A stretch of DNA of 64,000 nt from Bacillus methanolicus MGA3 (GCF_000724485.1 NZ_CP007739.1:3273036-3337035), one strand, 5' to 3'. Counted from the stretch's first letter, positions 1 to 8,049 are shown. The notes: generated from the sequence alone by a model not told the origin. Program-made: numbers and translations.

Positions 1-297
1 GGCGCACTTATCGGCTGCGAAAACATCATTGCCAACATGGTGGCTAAAGAGATCAACTTTGATCTTCAAGGAATTATTTTTTCAGTAAAAGGAGAACTCG
101 ATTCACGCGGTTATAAGGGAGATCCAAATGTTCGCACTTACTTTCAAAAAGTAGAAATTTCCGCAGAAATAAAGACGAGTGAATCGGAAGAACGTATTCA
201 GGAACTGAAAAAAATAACCGACAGCCGCTGCCCAGTATTTAATTTGTTAAAAGCAGCTGACGTTGAAATCGTAACAAACTGGAAAAAAGCTGAGTAG
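1..297 (+). CDS. OsmC-family protein, C-terminal part (cut by window edge)
   Basis: The frame is open from base 1, so the gene begins outside the window; the ATG at 37 is internal. The translation matches the C-terminal half of OsmC/Ohr-fold proteins: a Cys in the helix ALIGCENII, then a second conserved Cys in the motif SRCPVFNLLKAA about 25 residues before the end. In this family the two cysteines form the peroxidatic pair that reduces organic hydroperoxides or related oxidants in the cytoplasm. Family membership is clear from both Cys motifs and their spacing; the physiological substrate cannot be told. A second, complete OsmC-family gene lies at 20342-20794, with a similar but clearly different sequence, so they look like paralogues. 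A terminator follows directly. Confidence 0.85.
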   Translation, partial: GALIGCENIIANMVAKEINFDLQGIIFSVKGELDSRGYKGDPNVRTYFQKVEISAEIKTSESEERIQELKKITDSRCPVFNLLKAADVEIVTNWKKAE

Positions 298-307
298 CCG
301 GAAAGGC

Positions 308-337
308 AAAAGGAGTGGTTTATTGCCACTCCTTTTT
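308..337 (+). terminator. Rho-independent terminator after the OsmC gene
   Basis: An 11-bp stem (AAAAGGAGTGG with CCACTCCTTTT) around a 7-base loop ends in a T-run, 11 bases after the stop codon. Confidence 0.85.
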
Positions 338-420
338 AATAGTAAGGAAATATGATTTTTTTGCATTTCTAGCATCTGTATCTTGTCAAATGAATTTAGA
401 GCCTTTTAATTTTTAATTAT

Positions 421-558
421 ATGAGCTAATATTTTCATTTATGAGCCCTTATTTGATATATGAGCCTTCATTCGGATTTATTAGCCTTTATTTTCATATA
501 TGAGCCATGATTCCATTTTATGTGCCGTCGTTCTGATTTATGAGCCATCACGGCTTGG
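421..558. repeat. Degenerate 20-bp tandem repeat array, about 7 units
   Basis: Units start near 421, 441, 460, 480, 500, 520 and 540. Each opens with ATGAGCC or a close variant (ATTAGCC, ATGTGCC), followed by a loosely kept T-rich half such as TTCATTCGGATTT. The period is 19-20 bp with no unique spacers, so it is not a CRISPR array. Arrays with similar organisation lie at 40743-40799 and 59281-59450. No coding sequence is visible between 298 and 743 apart from this array and the inverted repeat that follows. Confidence 0.75.
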
Positions 559-624
559 CCCCCTTTTTTTAGACACGTACTTTAATTTTCTTTGCTTTTC
601 GCATTATTTCATCTTTTTGTTTTT

Positions 625-727
625 CCTTCTTCACCTTAGCCCATTTTAGATGATGTCACTTCATCGTCAAGCCCAATTCGCTTGACCCTTTCGTTCCATC
701 ATCTAGGGGTGGGTTAGGTGAAGAAGG
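625..727. repeat. 103-bp nested inverted repeat beside an IS3 remnant
   Basis: The outer arms CCTTCTTCACC (625-635) and GGTGAAGAAGG (717-727) pair perfectly, and pairing continues imperfectly inward (TAGATGATG with CATCATCTA). In the centre GTCAAGC pairs with GCTTGAC. The position, just beyond the stop codon of a transposase remnant, suggests insertion-sequence terminal repeats or a derived MITE; this is inference. Confidence 0.6.
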
Positions 728-743
728 AGTAACTCTGCGAAGC

Positions 744-857
744 TTACAAGCTGATCGCCATATCCTCCGGATAACCTTCATCCTTATACAATTCATGAAA
801 CTGAACAGGAGTAAGATAATTAAGGCTGCCGTGATATCTCCGATAGTATAGCTTTAA
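744..857 (-). pseudogene. IS3-family transposase (orfB) C-terminal remnant
   Basis: Read on the minus strand, 37 codons end in a stop at 744-746. They encode LKLYYRRYHGSLNYLTP, then VQFHELYKDEG and a short tail. The YxxRxHGSLNYLTP block is the hallmark of the extreme C-terminus of IS3-family DDE transposases. The rest of the integrase core is missing: homology stops at about 857, where a TnpB fragment on the opposite strand begins. It is a non-functional scar, probably left by a deletion or by insertion of the IS605-type element. Confidence 0.8.
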
Positions 858-1614
858 TAGGCAACTACATGAAATTGCCTAAACTTGGTCTTGTTCGTTT
901 TGCCAAAAGCCGCGAAGTGAAAGGACGTATCCTAAATGCAACAATACGGCGTAATCCTTCTGGCAAATACTTTGTTTCTCTTGGTACAAAGACAGAAGTA
1001 ACTGAATGGCCAAAAACCCGTTCAGCTATTGGAGTTGACGTGGGAATCAAAGACTTTGCTATTCTTTCCGATGGAACAACTTACTCCAATCCAAAATTTT
1101 TCCGCTCCTTAGGGGAAAAATTAGCAAAAGCACAACGGATTATGAGTAGACGAACCGTTGGCGGTGGAAATTAGTACAAAGCTAAAAAGAAAGTTGCCCG
1201 TATATATGAAAAAATAGCCAATGCAAGAAGGGATTTTTTAGACAAGGTTTCAACCGATATTGTCAAAAACCACGACATTATCGGAATGGAAGATTTGTCT
1301 ATAGCTAATATGTTAAAGAATCATTCTCTTGCCAAAGCAATTAGTGAAGCATCATGGTCGCAATTCAAAACCATGATTGAGTACAAAGCAAAATGGTATG
1401 GCAAACAAGTTGTGACCGTTGCAAAAAACTTTCCTTCCAGTCAGCTTTGTTCAAAATGTGGCTATCAAAACAAAGACGTTAAAAATTTGGATTGCGTGAA
1501 TGGGACTGTCCTTCTTGCGGAACCTATCATAATCGAGATATTAACGCAAGTATCAATCTTAAAAATGAAGCCATAAGACTTCTAACCGCAGGGACTGCGG
1601 GGCTAGCCTACTAA
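858..1614 (+). pseudogene. tnpB: TnpB (IS605-family OrfB) RNA-guided nuclease, decayed
   Basis: This matches the C-terminal two thirds of TnpB. In order it keeps KLPKLGLVRFAKSREVKGRI, the first RuvC motif (IGVDVGIKDFAIL), the second (GMEDLSI), a CxxC...CxxC zinc finger (CSKCGY and CPSCGT) and the third RuvC motif ([10 protein letters not shown]). The N-terminal part is absent; homology starts at the junction with the IS3 remnant. A TAG at 1172-1174 stands where relatives have Trp, and one base has been lost near 1491-1494, so the end is read in another frame and stops at 1612-1614. All three RuvC acidic residues survive, but the protein cannot be made intact. No tnpA is present. Base composition is like the host's. 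Confidence 0.88.
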
Positions 1615-1697
1615 GATAACCGAAGGTTACTTCGGTGTTCGTAGGAATCTCCCGCTTCAAACAACCCGTCAGGGTGTTAAGCGGTGAGTAGTTCAAT
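1580..1697 (+). ncRNA. IS605-type right end with omega-RNA-like scaffold
   Basis: The end of the tnpB relic and the following 80 bases form a series of hairpins: CCGCAGGGACTGCGG, CCGAAGGTTACTTCGG, and a longer one starting at CGCTT and ending AAGCG, followed by GTGAGTAGTTCAA. This is the usual layout of an IS605/IS1341 right end, whose transcript is the guide RNA (omegaRNA) of TnpB, with the guide lying just past the element end. Here the bases past the end run into the ubiB stop codon 20 bp away. Expression is not shown by sequence. Confidence 0.6.
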
Positions 1698-1716
1698 CAC
1701 ATATGACGGAGGCGAC

Positions 1717-3393
1717 TTAAAATTTACCTGATCTAAAAATAGAAAAAAGCAGCCAAAGAAACATTAATGTAGCAACAATGAATCCGAGTTCAATTGCAGG
1801 TATTTCCCATAGCAGCGTTGATTGTCTTCCGATAGATGATCCAATAATAAGTCCGACCATAATTATGCTAAAGGAAAGCAACACAATACTGAATGAAAGA
1901 CGGTTGCTGATTCTGTCCATTTTCTTTAATAAAAGATGAAGTTCGGGAATAGTAATTTCTATCCGTAATTTTCCTTGTTGCATAATGGAGGTTATTTCTC
2001 TTAACTTTTTAGGCAAATCGGAGATGATTTCTGAGTATTCAACAATATGGCTCCAAGCATTTTCTGCAAGTTTTTTTGGATGAAAGCGATCCTTCATCAA
2101 TCGTTCCCCAAAAGGTTCTGCCACATTCATAATGCTAAACTCCGGATCCAATGATTCTACAACTCCTTCAAGAGTTAGAAGGGATTTACCAAGTATTGTT
2201 AAGTCGGCAGGAATCCGAATGCGATGATGAAACGCAACGGTAAATAGGTCATTAATAGCTTCCCCAATACTAATTTGACTTAATGGAACGTCATAATATT
2301 TGTCCTTTAAGTCATCAATATCTTGTCGTAATAATTCCATATCAATATCTTCCGGAATTAGTCCCATGCGTGAAACGACTTTAATAATCCCATCAGTATT
2401 TCCGCGCTTCAAAGAAATTACAAGAGACGCAAACTGGTATTTCATGTCATGATTCAAACGGCCCATCATTCCAAAATCCAGTAATGCAATCACTTCACCA
2501 GGCAATACTAATACATTACCTGGATGAGGGTCTCCATGAAAAAATCCCTCGATTAAAATTTGATGAAAAAAAGACTGTGCCAATCTTTCAGCAATAACTT
2601 TCCGATTATATCCTTTTTCACCCATTTTTTTTAGGTCATTTACTCTTACTCCTTCTATATATCCCATAGTAAGAACTTTTTTCGTTGAGTAATCCCAATA
2701 AATTTTCGGAATACAGATCGTAGAATTGCCAGTAAATTGATTGGCAATTTTTTCGGCATTTCGTCCCTCAGTGCGATAATCTAATTCTGTTCGCAAGGAT
2801 TTTGCAAACTCTTCAATCATATCCCTTAATTGACATCTCTTAGCCCAATCCATTCGCAATTCCATTAGTCTTGCCAAATCTTCAAGTATTTCCAAATCTG
2901 TTTCGATTACATTCCGAATGTTCGGCCGTTGAATTTTTACCGCTACTGACTCTTTGGAATACAGCCTGGCATAATGTACTTGTCCGATCGATGCAGCAGC
3001 GAGAGGTGTTTCATGGAATTCATCAAAAATCGTTTCGATGCTTTCTCCTAATTCTTCTTCAATAATTTGCCGCACTTGATCAAACGAAAAAGGGGGAACG
3101 CGATCCTGTAATTTTTCCAGCTCCTGTGTAATATACTCTGGAATTAAATCACGCCGGGTACTTGCAATTTGACCCATTTTTATAAAAGTAGGGCCCAACT
3201 CTTGCAAGCATGACCGTACTCTTCCGCCAATCCGCCTTGGGTTCAAATCTGCATTTGCGTTCACTTTTTTTATTGGGATGGGCAAGACTTCTGACAAGCC
3301 TAAGTCTTTTACAATGTAGCCTAAACCATTGCGCAAAAAGGCATTTATGATTTCTTGATACCGTTGGGCGTGTTTCATTCTCCTACCGAGCAT
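1717..3393 (-). CDS. ABC1/AarF/UbiB-family protein kinase-like protein
   Basis: A 558-residue atypical kinase of the UbiB/ADCK family. Visible motifs are KxGQ (FIKMGQ, residues 70-75), the Ala-rich loop AAASIGQVH (132-140), VAVKIQ with the conserved Lys at 153, HGDPHPGN (286-293) and DFG (306-308). The C-terminus has two membrane segments (about 505-550). In bacteria and mitochondria this family supports ubiquinone or other isoprenoid-lipid metabolism; Bacillaceae use menaquinone, so the role here is unknown and 'ubiquinone biosynthesis' should not be taken literally. The start ATG at 3393 has GGAGGG 8 bases upstream. A phasin-like gene lies 30 bp upstream on the same strand and is probably co-transcribed. 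An IS605-type end stops 20 bp after the stop codon. Confidence 0.88.
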   Translation of the reverse strand: MLGRRMKHAQRYQEIINAFLRNGLGYIVKDLGLSEVLPIPIKKVNANADLNPRRIGGRVRSCLQELGPTFIKMGQIASTRRDLIPEYITQELEKLQDRVPPFSFDQVRQIIEEELGESIETIFDEFHETPLAAASIGQVHYARLYSKESVAVKIQRPNIRNVIETDLEILEDLARLMELRMDWAKRCQLRDMIEEFAKSLRTELDYRTEGRNAEKIANQFTGNSTICIPKIYWDYSTKKVLTMGYIEGVRVNDLKKMGEKGYNRKVIAERLAQSFFHQILIEGFFHGDPHPGNVLVLPGEVIALLDFGMMGRLNHDMKYQFASLVISLKRGNTDGIIKVVSRMGLIPEDIDMELLRQDIDDLKDKYYDVPLSQISIGEAINDLFTVAFHHRIRIPADLTILGKSLLTLEGVVESLDPEFSIMNVAEPFGERLMKDRFHPKKLAENAWSHIVEYSEIISDLPKKLREITSIMQQGKLRIEITIPELHLLLKKMDRISNRLSFSIVLLSFSIIMVGLIIGSSIGRQSTLLWEIPAIELGFIVATLMFLWLLFSIFRSGKF

Positions 3394-3423
3394 AAATAAT
3401 TCCCTCCGAACTATGACTCGTCT

Positions 3424-3723
3424 TTATTCACCTTTCCTTTCTCTTTCCAGCATTTCAATTCTACGCTCTAATTCACGAACTTCATCTTTTGAAACAAGGT
3501 TCAGTTCATCCAGCATTTGTTTGATTCTCAATTTAACCATTTCATCTAATTCTTTCCTGGCTTGAGCGCCTCTTTCCGTCAGCTTATCAATCCATTCCTT
3601 TGATTCCGCCTTACTTAATTCTCCCTTTGTTACAAGATCATTGACGATTTTTTCAATTTGCTCTTTACTGGTAATCGCCACGCCTAATCCTAACGAAAGT
3701 ACTTGATTGATTAAATTTTTCAT
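3424..3723 (-). CDS. Phasin-like / polyhydroxyalkanoate-regulator-like coiled-coil protein
   Basis: A 99-residue, highly charged helical protein. Its N-terminus (MKNLINQVLSLGLG) is amphipathic, the middle holds the sequence TKGELSKAESKEWIDKL, and the C-terminal 40 residues form a coiled coil (VSKDEVRELERRIEMLERE). This pattern is that of the small phasin-like family often found beside aarF/ubiB genes in Firmicutes. The name does not prove a link to polyhydroxyalkanoate granules: no phaC is in the window. It starts at an ATG preceded by AAAGGAGG, and it is probably the first gene of a two-gene operon with the kinase-like gene 30 bp downstream. A partnership with that protein at the membrane is an inference from conserved neighbourhood. 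Confidence 0.75.
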   Translation of the reverse strand: MKNLINQVLSLGLGVAITSKEQIEKIVNDLVTKGELSKAESKEWIDKLTERGAQARKELDEMVKLRIKQMLDELNLVSKDEVRELERRIEMLERERKGE

Positions 3724-4031
3724 GTTGCTTTTCCTCCTTTATCATTTTCTGTTAGTCAAGCAAGGATTTTAGTTCTATTATTTTTTTCTCAGCTGATTAT
3801 TCACCGGCATTAATGCATTCTTTTGCTTTTGTCGTGTCAAATGCCGCAATATGCCCTACTTCAGGACATTATTCAAGTCAACGGAAACTGCTAGGAACTA
3901 AAGCCTAACCTATCTTTTTCATTTTTCCCTCCATTTTGAGATTGTAAACTTTTCGATTTAAGTTAATTTCCCATGTGAAATAAAGAGATATGTATTCGTA
4001 CTTTTACTTAGTGGAATACTTAAATGTGTCT

Positions 4032-4057
4032 TTTTGGGTTTTTTGGGTATTTTGGGT
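4032..4057. repeat. Three TTTTGGGT repeats, 9-bp period, upstream of the winged-helix gene
   Basis: TTTTGGGT occurs at 4032, 4041 and 4050, exactly 9 bp apart, 60-85 bp before the regulator start. Similar T-run/GGG motifs recur at 4833-4850, after the same gene. This is the only structure seen in the gene-free stretch 3724-4117. The position suits an operator for the adjacent regulator, but that is inference. Confidence 0.6.
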
Positions 4058-4117
4058 TGATGATAATAGATTAACTGACTATAATCAAGATGTAAATATT
4101 TTAGGGTGGTTTTACTC

Positions 4118-4795
4118 ATGAATCTAACAGAACGAAAAAAACAGTTTTTGCAAAAATTGATTGATTTATATGAAAGAACCGAACTGCCCGTTCATTACGA
4201 AACTTTGGCAAAGGCAATCGGGGTCAGTAAATGGACGGCATATGATATGTTAAAACAGCTTGAAAAATTGGGTTTTCTAACTCGCGATTATACGATTAAT
4301 AATCGGGAAACGGGCCGCTCCCAAATCGTGTACACACCATCAAAAAAGGCATTTGACTTATTGAATAACTCGTCTTCAATAGAAGTAAGTATGGAAGAAT
4401 GGGAAAAGATTAAAAAAGAAGTATTGGCATTCTCAAAACAATTAAAGGACTTAAATCCCAATTTAGCGATTCAAAAAGTTTTAGAGGAAATGTCAAAGAT
4501 TAAGAAGAAAGCAATTCTTTGTGCTTATATCTTATGTCTGCTCATTGTTTATTTAAACAATTCCAATGAACGGACGATTTTTTTGATTAAACATATCGTT
4601 GAAGACATTCATGAACACCATACAAGACTCATCATGTTTGTTGGAACTGTTATAGGTACAATTATTCAAACAGCGAACAAAAATTTAGGAAGTGAATTGG
4701 CCAAATTGGGAAGTGAGTTTGTCTGTATGATCGGGCAGCTCTCAAAAAAGGAAAAAGAAATGATTTCCAAATTTCTTATTGAGAGTATATCTTAA
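4118..4795 (+). CDS. Winged-helix DNA-binding regulator
   Basis: The N-terminal 75 residues form a winged helix-turn-helix: LPVHYETLAKAIGVSKWTAY is the HTH and MLKQLEKLGFLTRDY the recognition helix and wing. The remaining 150 residues are helical, include a hydrophobic stretch (AILCAYILCLLIVYL) and have no domain I recognise; they may be a ligand or dimerisation domain. The longest frame starts at a GTG at 4106, but AGGGTGG (4103-4109) sits 8 bases before the ATG at 4118, so I use that start. TTTTGGGT-type repeats lie on both sides of the gene. The next gene, an NAD(P)-binding oxidoreductase, is on the same strand after 128 bp and is a plausible target. No operon is evident upstream. Confidence 0.7.
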   Translation: MNLTERKKQFLQKLIDLYERTELPVHYETLAKAIGVSKWTAYDMLKQLEKLGFLTRDYTINNRETGRSQIVYTPSKKAFDLLNNSSSIEVSMEEWEKIKKEVLAFSKQLKDLNPNLAIQKVLEEMSKIKKKAILCAYILCLLIVYLNNSNERTIFLIKHIVEDIHEHHTRLIMFVGTVIGTIIQTANKNLGSELAKLGSEFVCMIGQLSKKEKEMISKFLIESIS

Positions 4796-4832
4796 TTTTC
4801 ATTAAATTCCCCAATAAATTCTTCCGTGTTTG

Positions 4833-4850
4833 TTTTTTGGTTTTTTGGGT
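4833..4850. repeat. Second TTTTTTGG / TTTTTTGGGT motif
   Basis: Two further copies of the T-run plus GGG motif lie 74-91 bp before the start of the oxidoreductase gene, in the same orientation as the triple repeat at 4032-4057. Confidence 0.5.
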
Positions 4851-4923
4851 GATCTTTAATGAAAATCTTATCCCGGTTTTTCTGGCTGTTCGACAAAAAA
4901 GTCCATCATAGGAGTTGATTCTT

Positions 4924-5592
4924 TTGGGAGAAAAATCAGCATTGATAGCAGGAGCAAGTGGCCTTGTTGGCGGAGAGCTGCTTCATTACCTGCTGGACGG
5001 AGATCAATACGACAAAGTTGTTGCATTAGTGCGTAAACCTCTTGGCATCAAACACCCAAAACTCGAGGAAATAATTGTAGATTTTGAAAATCTCTTCAAC
5101 TATAAAGATCATTTTAGAGTTGATGATGTGTTCTGTTGTTTAGGGACTACGATTAAAAAAGCCAAATCGAAAGAAGCCATGTTAAGAGTCGATGTTGATT
5201 ATCCCTTAATCATTGCAAGGGTTGCAAAAGAAATGGGGGCAAAACAGTTCCTAGTTATCAGTTCCATAGGGGCAAACCCTAACTCTTTCATATGGTATAC
5301 CCGGATGAAAGGATTGCTTGAGGAACAACTTAAAGAGGTTGGTTTTCATTCACTGCATATACTCAGACCATCCCTTCTTCTTGGAAAAAGAGCAGAATTC
5401 AGACTTGGTGAAACAGCGGGGGCATTTCTGTCTACAAAACTTTCGTTCGCTTTTATTGGTCCGTTGAAAAAATATAAAGCAATTTCAGGTAAAACAGTCG
5501 CATTAGGTATGTATAAAATTGCTCAAAGTGATAAAAAGGGAGTAAATATTTATATTTCAAATGAAATTGAGATGATCGCACAAACACAATAA
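4924..5592 (+). CDS. NAD(P)-binding Rossmann oxidoreductase, TIP30/epimerase-like
   Basis: A 222-residue atypical short-chain dehydrogenase. The N-terminal GASGLVGG is the glycine-rich dinucleotide-binding loop; DDVFCCLGTT follows the fourth strand; ISSIGAN and WYTRMKG hold the Ser and the YxxxK-like pair; the LRPSLLLGKR segment is typical of the HTATIP2/TIP30 and YbjT-like epimerase branch. The substrate is unknown. The frame is open from a TTG at 4915, but AGGAG (4910-4914) is spaced correctly only for the TTG at 4924. The start is therefore a TTG and weaker than average. It follows the winged-helix regulator and may be regulated by it. A hairpin terminator follows at once. Confidence 0.8.
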   Translation: MGEKSALIAGASGLVGGELLHYLLDGDQYDKVVALVRKPLGIKHPKLEEIIVDFENLFNYKDHFRVDDVFCCLGTTIKKAKSKEAMLRVDVDYPLIIARVAKEMGAKQFLVISSIGANPNSFIWYTRMKGLLEEQLKEVGFHSLHILRPSLLLGKRAEFRLGETAGAFLSTKLSFAFIGPLKKYKAISGKTVALGMYKIAQSDKKGVNIYISNEIEMIAQTQ

Positions 5593-5593
5593 G

Positions 5594-5619
5594 CAGTTCC
5601 TTAAGGAGCTGTTGTTTTT
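5594..5619 (+). terminator. Terminator after the Rossmann oxidoreductase gene
   Basis: CAGTTCC pairs with GGAGCTG (one G-T pair) around a TTAA loop and is followed by GTTGTTTTT. Confidence 0.7.
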
Positions 5620-5715
5620 GTGTTGGGCGGTCGGTACACAAAGAAAACAAATTGTTTGATTTTATAGTCGTATAGTTATTAAATTATAAAATATAAAAAG
5701 AAAGAAGATGAAAGT

Positions 5716-6765
5716 ATGTCCGAAAATAAAAAAGCAAAACGAATAACCGATATTCCATTTTCGGTACTTGATCTTTCTCCGATTGTAGAAGGTGGTACGC
5801 CATCCGATTCTTTTCGAAATACACTAGATCTAGCTCAACATGCGGAAAAGTGGGGATATCACCGATATTGGCTGGCAGAACACCATAATATTTCTGCCGT
5901 AGCCAGTTCTGCAACATCTGTTGTCATTTGTCATGTGGCTCAAGGTACTTCAAAAATCCGAGTAGGTTCAGGCGGAATCATGCTGCCTAACCATGCTCCG
6001 CTGGTCATTGCTGAACAGTTCGGAACTCTCGAATCTCTGTTTCCAGGCCGAATTGATCTTGGTCTTGGCCGCGCACCCGGTACAGATCAGCTTACCGCTC
6101 ATGCTCTAAGACGCGACCTTAGAAGCCATGGCGAGGATTTCCCTGAGCAACTAGCTGAACTTCGCGCCTATTTTGATCCGTCTTTAGCTTCAGGAAGAAT
6201 GCATGTAAGAGCAGTCCCGGGCGAGGGCTTGAACATTCCAATTTGGTTATTGGGCTCAAGCGGATACAGCGCACAACTTGCCGGCATGCTCGGACTGCCA
6301 TTTGCTTTCGCAAGCCACTTCTCACCTAACAATACACTGGTGGCACTGCAGTTATACCGCCAATATTTCAAGCCTTCAAAAGTGCTTGATAAGCCGTATG
6401 CAATGGTCGCAGTGAACGTTATTGCTGCAGAAACGGATGAAGAAGCACGCTATCTGGCAACTACAATGCAGCAGCAATTCCTAAACTTGGTTCGGAATCA
6501 TAATGTACCGCTGCAGCCTCCTGTTGACAATATAGATGCTCTTTGGAACGAATATGAAAAAGAAGCCGTCGAACAGCAATTAGGTTCTTCCATCATTGGC
6601 AACCCTGAGACTGTGAAAGAAAAGCTGCAGAATTTTTTAGATGATACCCAGGCCGACGAAATCATGATCAATGCCTCAATTTTTGATCACCAAGCACGGC
6701 TTCGTTCCTACGAAATCGTGGCAGACATCACGAATTTGCAAGAACAACGCGAAACACGGATTTAA
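5716..6765 (+). CDS. LLM-class flavin-dependent oxidoreductase (luciferase-like)
   Basis: A 349-residue single-domain TIM-barrel protein of the bacterial luciferase family. Signature blocks in order: [17 protein letters not shown], the strand [11 protein letters not shown] (family-wide AEHH), [28 protein letters not shown] and, near the C-terminus, [12 protein letters not shown]. These match the MsnO8/YwcH-like group, which use FMNH2 supplied by a separate reductase; the natural substrate of the group is mostly unknown. The ribosome-binding site is weak (AGAAAG-type). The gene stands alone between two terminators. Function beyond flavin-dependent monooxygenase cannot be inferred. Confidence 0.88.
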   Translation: MSENKKAKRITDIPFSVLDLSPIVEGGTPSDSFRNTLDLAQHAEKWGYHRYWLAEHHNISAVASSATSVVICHVAQGTSKIRVGSGGIMLPNHAPLVIAEQFGTLESLFPGRIDLGLGRAPGTDQLTAHALRRDLRSHGEDFPEQLAELRAYFDPSLASGRMHVRAVPGEGLNIPIWLLGSSGYSAQLAGMLGLPFAFASHFSPNNTLVALQLYRQYFKPSKVLDKPYAMVAVNVIAAETDEEARYLATTMQQQFLNLVRNHNVPLQPPVDNIDALWNEYEKEAVEQQLGSSIIGNPETVKEKLQNFLDDTQADEIMINASIFDHQARLRSYEIVADITNLQEQRETRI

Positions 6766-6782
6766 ATGATACGATAATGTAC

Positions 6783-6815
6783 AAAAAAGGAGCTGCTAGG
6801 CAGTTCCTTTTTTAT
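6783..6815. terminator. Bidirectional terminator between convergent genes
   Basis: AAAAAAGGAGCTGC pairs with GCAGTTCCTTTTTT around a short loop. It has a T-run on both strands, so it can end both the monooxygenase gene and the convergent binding-protein gene. Confidence 0.85.
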
Positions 6816-6851
6816 TTTATATTTAGTTTTATGACCTATTGGAAACAAAAT

Positions 6852-7802
6852 TTATTTTTTCGTTAACGAATCAACAATTTGATCAATCGTTAGGTTATTA
6901 GCGATCACACCGCTAATTGTCCAATGGCTCGGATCTTCCATGTTATATACGTTTCCTTTTTTAACAGCCGGGATGCCTTTCCAAACAGAGCTGTTTTTTA
7001 GTGTTTCTAATCCCGGTTCACCAGGTTTGCTAACAAGGAACAGGTGATCAGCATCAAGCTTAGACAATGCTTCAAGTGAAACCGGCTTCCATGTAGCTTC
7101 GGCTTTCGGTAATTTTTGAATCATTTTAGGCTGAGCAACACCCAGATCACCATAGAGAACATTTGCTGCAAAGCGTGTATTTTCAAACAAGTAGAATTGA
7201 TCACCAGCTACCCATAAAATGGCTGCTGTTTCATCGCCTATTGCTTCTTTAATTTTCTTAGATGCATCTTTCACCTTTGCATCATAATCAGCCAATACAT
7301 TTTTTGCTTGCTTTTCTTTCCCTAACAATTTCCCCATTACTTCTAATTGTTTACGCCAGTCGGAGCCTTCATCATCTTTAAAAACATATGTTGGCGCAAC
7401 TTTTTTATACTCTTCATAATTCCCTTTTTGAATAGCCGATGCTGAACTAAAAACAATTAAGTCAGGTTGTGCCTTAATCGTTTGTTCTAATGGTAAATCC
7501 CAACCAATTTTTGGCACGTCTTTCAAATCAGATTGTAAGTAATCAAGTACAGTTGTTCCAATTGACCACTGAGCTGCTGGAGTCACGCCAAGTGCTACGA
7601 GCGAATCTTCCATGTAAGGAGCAAGAATGCGTTGCGGATTTGCAGGAATCGTTACTTTTCCCATTGCATCCGTCACTGTCACATCTTTTGTGTTTTCCTG
7701 TGTTTCCTTCGTATTGTTAGTACCACAACCTACTAACAACATTATCGTACAAATAAAAATTGTGATGATCGCTAAATATGTATTTCGAAATTTCATTTTC
7801 AT
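6852..7802 (-). CDS. Iron-siderophore ABC transporter substrate-binding lipoprotein
   Basis: A 316-residue class III periplasmic-binding protein (FecB/FeuA fold). The signal peptide ends in the lipobox LLVGC (Cys at residue 26), so the protein is anchored to the outer face of the membrane. The mature part begins with the usual VTVTDAMGKVTIPANPQRIL and continues with two lobes joined by a long helix (EKQAKNVLADYDAKVKDASK). It should capture a ferric siderophore and deliver it to the permease pair encoded divergently at 8050-10085. A perfect Fur box lies 28 bp upstream of its start, so iron repression is expected. The exact siderophore (catecholate, hydroxamate or citrate type) cannot be read from the sequence. 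Confidence 0.9.
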   Translation of the reverse strand: MKMKFRNTYLAIITIFICTIMLLVGCGTNNTKETQENTKDVTVTDAMGKVTIPANPQRILAPYMEDSLVALGVTPAAQWSIGTTVLDYLQSDLKDVPKIGWDLPLEQTIKAQPDLIVFSSASAIQKGNYEEYKKVAPTYVFKDDEGSDWRKQLEVMGKLLGKEKQAKNVLADYDAKVKDASKKIKEAIGDETAAILWVAGDQFYLFENTRFAANVLYGDLGVAQPKMIQKLPKAEATWKPVSLEALSKLDADHLFLVSKPGEPGLETLKNSSVWKGIPAVKKGNVYNMEDPSHWTISGVIANNLTIDQIVDSLTKK

Positions 7803-7830
7803 CCTCCCAAATCTATCATTCTAATAACAA

Positions 7831-7845
7831 TGATAATCATTATCA
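7831..7845. promoter_or_regulatory. Fur box (binding-protein side)
   Basis: TGATAATCATTATCA is a perfect 7-1-7 inverted repeat matching the Bacillus Fur consensus, just upstream of the substrate-binding-protein gene. Confidence 0.92.
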
Positions 7846-7872
7846 ACAAAAACGTCAACACATAAAATTTTT

Positions 7873-7894
7873 ATGAGTTTTTACTCCCAACCCT
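7873..7894 (-). repeat. Dispersed GGTTGGGA-AAAAACTCAT motif, copy 1
   Basis: On the minus strand this reads AGGGTTGGGAGTAAAAACTC then AT. Close copies lie at 30810-30831, 45977-45999 and, more diverged, at 52909-52937. All are intergenic. Confidence 0.65.
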
Positions 7895-7997
7895 GACATG
7901 GAAAAAGACTTCATTTAAATTTTTTTGATACTAGTTTTCGATTAATTCGTTAAATATATTGAAAGGGTTAGATATTCATTTTATACTTATTTATTAT

Positions 7998-8012
7998 TGA
8001 TAATGATTATCA
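7998..8012. promoter_or_regulatory. Fur box (permease side)
   Basis: TGATAATGATTATCA, again a perfect 7-1-7 repeat, lies 38 bp before the permease start. Together with 7831-7845 it makes the divergent intergenic region iron-controlled in both directions. Confidence 0.92.
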
Positions 8013-8049
8013 CTATTATACAATAACAATGAAGGGTTGTTTTTAGGCA

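Noticed and set aside
421..558. CRISPR array
   Set aside because: Units are adjacent and degenerate with no unique spacers; no cas genes in the window.
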